From positions 124,001-188,000 of the forward strand of contig NZ_CAXUSG020000005.1 in assembly GCF_964253915.1 (NCBI RefSeq): a DNA stretch of 64,000 nucleotides, in the 5' to 3' direction. The notes under the pieces are model-generated. The model saw only the letters and a list, made by a program, of their open reading frames with translations. It searched no databases and was not told the origin of the DNA. Source of the stretch: Metarhizobium sp964253915 (lineage in GTDB: Bacteria; Pseudomonadota; Alphaproteobacteria; Rhizobiales; Rhizobiaceae). This document shows positions 59,603-64,000 of the stretch, piece after piece; the first letter of the stretch is position 1, and every line of letters begins with the position of its first letter. Made by a program: the position numbers and the translations under genes.

Positions 59603-60565
59603 CTAGTAGCCGAGACCCTTCTTTTCCTCGTAGACCTTCTTCGGGTCGTCTGCCTGGGTGTAGAGCTTGGATTCCGTCTGGATCCACTTCTTCGGAACGG
59701 TACCGTCCTTGAGGAAGGCTTCCAGCGCATCGAAGGCCGGGCCGGCCATGTTCGGCGTCAGCTCGACGGTGGCATTGGCTTCACCGGCAGCCATCGCCTG
59801 GAAGATATCCGGAACAGCGTCGATCGAGACGACGAGGATATCGGTGCCCGGCTTCAGGCCGGCTTCCTTGATTGCCTGGATGGCGCCGACGGCCATGTCG
59901 TCGTTATGTGCATAGAGGGCGCAGATGTTCTTGCCGCCGTCTTCCGCCTTCAGGAAGCTTTCCATGACTTCCTTGCCCTTGGTGCGGGTGAAGTCGCCGG
60001 TCTGGCTGCGGATGATCTTCAGGTTGTCCTTGCCGGCAAGTGCGGCTTCAAAACCCTTCTTGCGGTCGATCGCCGGCGAAGAGCCGGTCGTGCCCTGCAG
60101 TTCGACGACGTTGCACGGCTTGCCGGCAACGGTATCGACCAGCCACTTGCCGGCGACATTGCCTTCATGAACCAGGTCGGAGGTGACGGCGGTCATGTAG
60201 AGGTCGTCTTTCGAATCGACGGTGCGGTCGAGCAGGATGACGGGGATTTCCGCATCCTTGGCTTCCTGTAGCACTTCATCCCAGCCGGTGGCGACGACCG
60301 GCGCGACGAGAATGGCATCGACGCCCTGGGCGATGAAGGAGCGGAGCGCCTTGATCTGGTTTTCCTGCTTCTGCTGGGCGTCGGCGAACTTCAGGTCGAT
60401 GCCGCGCTTTTCGGCCTGCTGCTTGGTCAGCGTCGTTTCCGCGGCGCGCCAGCCGGATTCCGAACCGATCTGCGAAAAGCCGACCGTCAGATCCGCCGCG
60501 TTGACCGGCGACAGAAAGCAGGCAGCCAGAACCGTGGCACTCGCGAGTGCGTTTACAAATTTCAT
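59603..60565 (-). CDS. ytfQ: Galactofuranose-type sugar ABC transporter substrate-binding protein
   Basis: 320 residues with a signal peptide (MKFVNALASATVLAACFLSPVNA). It is collinear with E. coli YtfQ: LTVGFSQIGSESGWRAAET, QKQENQIKALRSFIAQGVDAILVAPVVATGW, NVVELQGTTGSSPAIDRKKGF, RTKGKEVMESFLKA and NATVELTPNMAGPAFDALE. E. coli YtfQ binds galactofuranose, so a furanose is the likely ligand. It is the first gene of the five-gene importer operon; a 15-bp palindrome and an AT-rich promoter lie upstream. Confidence 0.93.
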   Translation of the reverse strand: MKFVNALASATVLAACFLSPVNAADLTVGFSQIGSESGWRAAETTLTKQQAEKRGIDLKFADAQQKQENQIKALRSFIAQGVDAILVAPVVATGWDEVLQEAKDAEIPVILLDRTVDSKDDLYMTAVTSDLVHEGNVAGKWLVDTVAGKPCNVVELQGTTGSSPAIDRKKGFEAALAGKDNLKIIRSQTGDFTRTKGKEVMESFLKAEDGGKNICALYAHNDDMAVGAIQAIKEAGLKPGTDILVVSIDAVPDIFQAMAAGEANATVELTPNMAGPAFDALEAFLKDGTVPKKWIQTESKLYTQADDPKKVYEEKKGLGY

Positions 60566-60581
60566 GATTTCCTCCCACAGA

Positions 60582-60596
60582 GCTGCACTGTGCAGC
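60582..60596. promoter_or_regulatory. Palindromic operator candidate upstream of ytfQ
   Basis: GCTGCAC-T-GTGCAGC is a perfect inverted repeat (7-bp arms), 17 bases before the ytfQ start. A TATAAT-like -10 lies just upstream (60613-60618, minus strand). It is a plausible site for the operon's GntR/FadR regulator; this is inference. Confidence 0.5.
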
Positions 60597-60723
60597 GAGG
60601 AGAAAAAATCATATTATAATACTAATGTAAATGGGAAATTGTCGAAGCACAAATATCGCTGCGAATCTCCTTTGAAAGCAGAGGGATAGAGCGTTTCTGC
60701 GGGTGAAAAGCTGTGACTTCAGC

Positions 60724-60837
60724 TCACAAGCCACATCCGATCAGGGCGGCAATGGATACAGCTATGAATACGGCGATGAAGGAGGCGCGGGAGAGCGTGC
60801 ATTGAATGAATGCGCGAACTGGACCAGCGAAGAGCAT
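60724..60837 (-). CDS. Possible 37-aa membrane peptide
   Basis: A short frame starts at the ATG 60837 and ends at TGA 60724-60726: MLFAGPVRAFIQCTLSRASF, then IAVFIAVSIAALIGCGL, a single hydrophobic helix. The site GGTGA lies about ten bases upstream, a weak context. Family unknown. Confidence 0.3.
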   Translation of the reverse strand: MLFAGPVRAFIQCTLSRASFIAVFIAVSIAALIGCGL

Positions 60838-60882
60838 GTTGGCGAAATCACCGAACGTAGCCAGAATTGGTAACGAGGCCGC

Positions 60883-61125
60883 TTATCCTGCCTGATGTGG
60901 GGATGAACTCTCGGCTACGAGCGCTTCCAGGTCCGTCCCGCAAATGATGGGCTCCGGTAGGCTTCCGGCATGGATGAAAAGCTCGATCGAAGACAGATGG
61001 GCCAGATGATGTCGACAGTAGCCGAGAGCAAGTTCGAGTGAGTCGAATTTTTTGTTCCCTATGCTTTCAGACCAGCTGTGTACCGTGGCTTGCGTGTTCC
61101 GATATGCGTCGAACTCATTTCTCAT
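60883..61125 (-). CDS. Small hypothetical protein (80 aa)
   Basis: The ATG at 61125 has GAGGA seven bases upstream. Product: MRNEFDAYRNTQATVHSWSE, then FDSLELALGYCRHHLAHLSS and IELFIHAGSLPEPIICGTDLEAL. It is soluble with no signal peptide. I recognise no family; it sits in a run of short orphan genes downstream of the sugar importer. Confidence 0.6.
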   Translation of the reverse strand: MRNEFDAYRNTQATVHSWSESIGNKKFDSLELALGYCRHHLAHLSSIELFIHAGSLPEPIICGTDLEALVAESSSPHQAG

Positions 61126-61379
61126 GACAGCTTCCTCCAGAGGCCTACGCGCTTGAAATTTGCCTTTCTTAACAAACATTAAGCCGTGATTGTGCTGATT
61201 TGCATTTCGAAGTTAGCGGTCTATGCGCGTGATGTGATCAATTTGAACGATTCGGAGGGCCGGCCACGGCCTTCCGCCGAGGCTCAGGCCAGCAAGCACA
61301 CCTAGAAGCGTCATGACGGATGATGGGCACGCCAGCCCTGCGGCGCGTCCACCAGCGATCGTTTTGGCTGCCGGCCATA

Positions 61380-61559
61380 TCAGGCAAATGCGCGGATATA
61401 GCCTCTGGTCACCACTCGGTCGCCATCCAGGGGAAGCGAGAATGCAAATGTTGGCAGGTCCGGCAATTCGAGCGCCTGCTTTGCGCTCATGATCCCCAGC
61501 GGCCGGCGGCCACGGTGATCGTTGACGGTAACTTCGACGAGTATCGGCTTCGTGTACAT
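61380..61559 (-). CDS. Small hypothetical protein (59 aa)
   Basis: The ATG at 61559 follows GGAG six bases upstream. Product: MYTKPILVEVTVNDHRGRRP, then LGIMSAKQALELPDLPTFAF and SLPLDGDRVVTRGYIRAFA, beta-rich in prediction by eye. No family recognised. Another ATG at 61571 would add four residues but has no site. Confidence 0.5.
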   Translation of the reverse strand: MYTKPILVEVTVNDHRGRRPLGIMSAKQALELPDLPTFAFSLPLDGDRVVTRGYIRAFA

Positions 61560-61721
61560 TGCGCTCTCCATAGTGATGCGGCGACAAGCCGTTCATGAAG
61601 ATGTCGTAGCAGCCTCGATCGTCGGATCGTGTTCCTTGAGAAACAGTTCGCTGTGTTCGAAGCCCGGCGCGGGTCTAGCCCGTCCGCCAGGCTGCGCTAT
61701 CTCCTGTAAGAGGAGGTGACG

Positions 61722-61982
61722 ATGACCGAGTTGAGAAAAATTCCCGGGCCTCGCCACCATGGCGCTTATCCGGAGCGTGGCATGGATTGCCGAAACGCGA
61801 TCGAGCCATCTTATATGGACCACATCGATGCTGGCACCGAAGATGAGCGCAAGCTCTCTGCTGGCGAATTGTCCGATGTGATGATTGCATTGAGCAATCG
61901 CGCAAGCGACGAGGGTTGGTCGATGAAGGAGGCTGACGCTGCGATTGTCGCTATTGCCTCACGGCGTGTTGCCGGCAGTTGA
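61722..61982 (+). CDS. Small hypothetical protein (86 aa)
   Basis: A strong ribosome-binding site (AGGAGG, five bases before the ATG). Product begins MTELRKIPGPRHHGAYPERG and continues with DERKLSAGELSDVMIALSNRASDEGWSMKEADAAIVAIASRR, a mostly helical soluble protein. Family and function unknown; no neighbour on the same strand until tRNA-Asn. Confidence 0.6.
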   Translation: MTELRKIPGPRHHGAYPERGMDCRNAIEPSYMDHIDAGTEDERKLSAGELSDVMIALSNRASDEGWSMKEADAAIVAIASRRVAGS

Positions 61983-62132
61983 TTGCTGCTCCGGACCGAT
62001 GCGGGGTGTTGTCAGGATTTGCTGCGGCAGCTTGGAGGTGCCTGACATAAAGGGCGATTGGCACGCAACAACACAGCGCTCAGCGTTTTCGGCGCTGATT
62101 CCTGTATGTATTTGAAATGTCTGGAAGGTCGG

Positions 62133-62206
62133 TGGAGGCCTCGCCGAGAATCGAACTCGGGTGCAAGGATTTGCAGTCCTCTGCGTCACCACTCCGCCAC
62201 GAGGCC
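62133..62206 (-). tRNA. tRNA-Cys (anticodon GCA)
   Basis: On the minus strand, the acceptor GGCCTCG/CGAGGCC with discriminator U and encoded CCA, D-arm GCGGAGTGGTGACGC, anticodon loop CTGCAAA (GCA), and T-arm with TTCGATT. 74 bases. Confidence 0.95.
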
Positions 62207-62257
62207 ATCCGAAGTATTAAAAGCGTGTGGTGACGGGCGTTTAGAACGAATCGAGGT

Positions 62258-62611
62258 TTAGCGCAAGAGGCGATTTTGCAAATGTACGTCGGAATTTCCG
62301 GCTTCCGCTTCGGTGCCCCGTTTTGCCGGCGCATCCCGCTTCTGTCTGCGCTTCGCCCATTTGACGGACCACCGACGACGCAGCCGGCGCGCGAAAGGAA
62401 GGTCGTGCGACAGCACGAGGCCGCCGAGCGGGATCATCCAGAAACCGAGAATCGGCAGAAAACCGAGACAGCCGCCCAAAATCAATCCTGCGCCGATGCC
62501 GATACGTGCGGCCCGTGATTGCGGCATGGCAATGCGCCAGCGCCCGATGGCCAGCTTGCCCGTCTTGTGATCAATGCCGAAATGGCTTGTTTCCTCGGTC
62601 GATCGACCCAT
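62258..62611 (-). CDS. Small membrane protein (PGPGW-like)
   Basis: 117 residues with two closely spaced hydrophobic stretches (ARIGIGAGLILGGCLGFLPILGFWMIPLGGLVL) and a strongly basic C-terminal part (RRLRRRWSVKWAKRRQKR). The pattern G..L...G......P..G....PLG...L..D.P..RR is that of the PGPGW/putative transmembrane family, function unknown. It lies between tRNA-Cys and tRNA-Asn. The start ATG at 62611 is the only good candidate. Confidence 0.7.
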   Translation of the reverse strand: MGRSTEETSHFGIDHKTGKLAIGRWRIAMPQSRAARIGIGAGLILGGCLGFLPILGFWMIPLGGLVLSHDLPFARRLRRRWSVKWAKRRQKRDAPAKRGTEAEAGNSDVHLQNRLLR

Positions 62612-62761
62612 TGTCTACCCTTCTGCCGGCCTGAGTTCTCCACAGGGACATGGGGGCCGAAGCAAAAATAAACAAGCCATCCGTCATTTTTTTGAAAAAA
62701 CCGCTTGGCAAATCGGAAAAGCATTTGTAGAAGCCCACTCACACCGCGGCAAGCGGTACAT

Positions 62762-62836
62762 TCCCTGGTAGCTCAGCGGTAGAGCATTCGACTGTTAATC
62801 GACAGGTCGCCGGTTCGAATCCGGCCCGGGGAGCCA
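62762..62836 (+). tRNA. tRNA-Asn (anticodon GUU)
   Basis: The acceptor TCCCTGG/CCGGGGA (one G-T pair), D-arm GCTCAGCGGTAGAGC, anticodon loop CTGTTAA (GTT), T-arm CCGGTTCGAATCCGG, discriminator G and encoded CCA. 75 bases, followed by a terminator. Confidence 0.95.
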
Positions 62837-62847
62837 ATTCAAAAGAT

Positions 62848-62895
62848 AAACGCCTGTTATTGTTGATAATTCCAATAACGGGCGTTTTCTTTTTT
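62848..62895 (+). terminator. Rho-independent terminator of tRNA-Asn
   Basis: A long stem (AACGCC-T-GTTATTG with CAATAAC-G-GGCGTT, one mismatch) is followed by TTTTCTTTTTT, 12 bases after the tRNA. Confidence 0.88.
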
Positions 62896-63053
62896 AACCC
62901 CCGCCTCATCTGTTTTCGACACGACCACCGCCAAATTGCCGATGGGAGAATAAAGCCGTCGGTTTGCGCCTGCGTCTTGAAAGCTTCTCCGCCGGGAAGT
63001 AAGAGACGGATATGACGAGGCAACCCGGCTTTCCGAGGGGTGACAGGACAATG

Positions 63054-63704
63054 ATGGACTTCGAAGCAGCACGCACAAAAATGGTCGACAACCAGATCCG
63101 AACCACGGATGTCACCTCGCACTCGATTCTGTCGGCCTTCCTCACCGTCCCGCGGGAAGCCTTCGTTCCGGAAAAGCTCAAGCCGCTCGCTTATATTGAC
63201 ACGGACATCGAAATCGCCCCCGGCCGTTATCTGATGGAAGCGTCGCCAATGGCGAAGTTGCTGCAGCTTGCGGCGATCACCAAGAACGATCTCGTGCTCG
63301 AAGTCGGCTGTGGCACCGGCTATGCTTCGGCGATCCTGTCGCAGGTTGCTGGTTCGGTGGTTTCGCTGGAAAGCGATGCAGCGCTTGCGGCCGAAGCAGC
63401 GACGCGGCTTTCGACGCTCGGCTGCGACAATGTCGCTGTGGTGACCGGCGATCTCGAGGCTGGCTATATCAATGAAGCGCCTTACGACCTGATCTTCATC
63501 AACGGCGCTGTGGAGCGCGTTCCGGAAGCATTGCTGTCGCAGGTTCGCGATGGCGGCCGTCTTGTATTGGTCGAGGGGTATGGCAATGCGTCGCATGCCA
63601 AGGTCATCGCCCGCGAAAGAGGCGCCTACGCCGAGTCCGTTTTCTTCAATCTTTCAGTCAAGCCGCTGCCGGGTTTCCGCAAGGCCGCTGAATTCGTTTT
63701 CTAA
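63054..63704 (+). CDS. Protein-L-isoaspartate O-methyltransferase family protein
   Basis: 216 residues, SAM-dependent. It has ARTKMVDNQIRTTDVTSHSILSAFLTVPREAFVPE at the N-terminus, a SAM motif VLEVGCGTGYASAILSQVAG and a C-terminal GGRLVLVEGYG. It is the rhizobial Pcm-like protein usually found just before tolC. The family motif for isoaspartate binding is only partly present (APGRYLMEASPMAKLLQ), so repair activity is uncertain. Two tandem ATGs (63051, 63054) are possible; AGGA precedes them. Confidence 0.88.
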   Translation: MDFEAARTKMVDNQIRTTDVTSHSILSAFLTVPREAFVPEKLKPLAYIDTDIEIAPGRYLMEASPMAKLLQLAAITKNDLVLEVGCGTGYASAILSQVAGSVVSLESDAALAAEAATRLSTLGCDNVAVVTGDLEAGYINEAPYDLIFINGAVERVPEALLSQVRDGGRLVLVEGYGNASHAKVIARERGAYAESVFFNLSVKPLPGFRKAAEFVF

Positions 63705-64000
63705 AGACGTGGTCATAGCACCCATTTTTGATCCTTCTTCGATCACGATTTAGCCACAATGTCGATTGTTTGTTGCCCCTGCGCAACGACCGGGGTGTTT
63801 CTGGCGGTAAGTCGGGGAGAACTGTCGCGAACGCGATTGCGTCAGCGGATCTACGTGCCAACATGGCTCGGTTCGGGACGGTCAAGGGGACACCTTTAAG
63901 GAATTGGCTGTACTAAAGCCTGGAATATTGCGCATATCGGTTTGCGCAATTGATCGGGCTGGAAGCTGAGCGCTGGTTGCAAGCGCGGAATCTATATGTA
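63705..64000. other. Upstream region at the window end, with an inverted repeat
   Basis: About 296 bases with no supported gene. An 8-bp inverted repeat (ATTGCGCA at 63927-63934, TGCGCAAT at 63943-63950, eight-base loop) could be an operator or leader hairpin for the next gene, which in relatives is a TolC-like outer-membrane protein. Confidence 0.45.

Overview
The window looks like a chromosomal segment of a fast-growing rhizobium (family Rhizobiaceae, Rhizobium/Agrobacterium-like). The reasons are a GC-rich sequence with alphaproteobacterial gene families, a 104-bp RIME-like mosaic repeat, an orfA-pit phosphate operon under a PHO box, a B12-dependent NrdJ, a eukaryote-type NADP isocitrate dehydrogenase, and an FxkR/FixK/hybrid-FixL oxygen-response locus beside fixNOQP and fixGHIS. 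No nod or nif genes, phage, insertion sequence or CRISPR array is visible, so microaerobic respiration is the main reason for the fix genes here.

Layout. 0-8 kb: rplQ (end of the ribosomal alpha operon), msrPQ periplasmic methionine-sulfoxide repair, ilvD, an LprI-type gene broken by a single stop codon, a Do-like periplasmic protease and rarA. 8-12.6 kb: small conserved proteins, a DapA homologue without its catalytic lysine, a secreted alpha/beta hydrolase, an acetyltransferase and a BrnT/HTH toxin-antitoxin pair. 12.6-22 kb: nrdJ behind tandem NrdR boxes, gpt, a universal stress protein behind a FixK-type box, a CinA-like protein, wrbA and a CelD/BcsL-type acetyltransferase. 22-31 kb: tRNA-Leu, AraC/GyrI regulator, GST, icd, FUSC transporter, trmJ-murI and an OmpA-like protein. 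31-38 kb: a tight cysK-alaX-sseA-GNAT operon, an orphan RHH antitoxin, cfa, a DUF1365 remnant and phrB. 38-42 kb: phosphate transport (orfA-pit facing a Na/Pi cotransporter across one PHO box).

42-55 kb is the most coherent system. A response regulator (FxkR type) faces fixK and a hybrid FixL-like heme kinase; between them is a K-box (GTTACA-N4-GTTACA). Downstream are fixNOQP (cbb3 oxidase) and fixGHIS (its assembly), each preceded by a TTGAT-N4-GTCAA FixK box, with a VapBC-like toxin-antitoxin pair inserted between them on the other strand. The inferred circuit is: low oxygen, hybrid FixL, FxkR, fixK, then fixNOQP, fixGHIS and probably the universal stress gene at 18.4 kb.

55-60.6 kb: a ytfQ-ytfR-ytfT-yjfF type sugar (galactofuranose-like) ABC importer with a GntR/FadR regulator at the end of the operon. 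60.6-64 kb: short orphan genes, tRNA-Cys, a membrane protein, tRNA-Asn and a PCMT-family methyltransferase; the window ends in an upstream region, probably of an outer-membrane efflux gene that lies outside.
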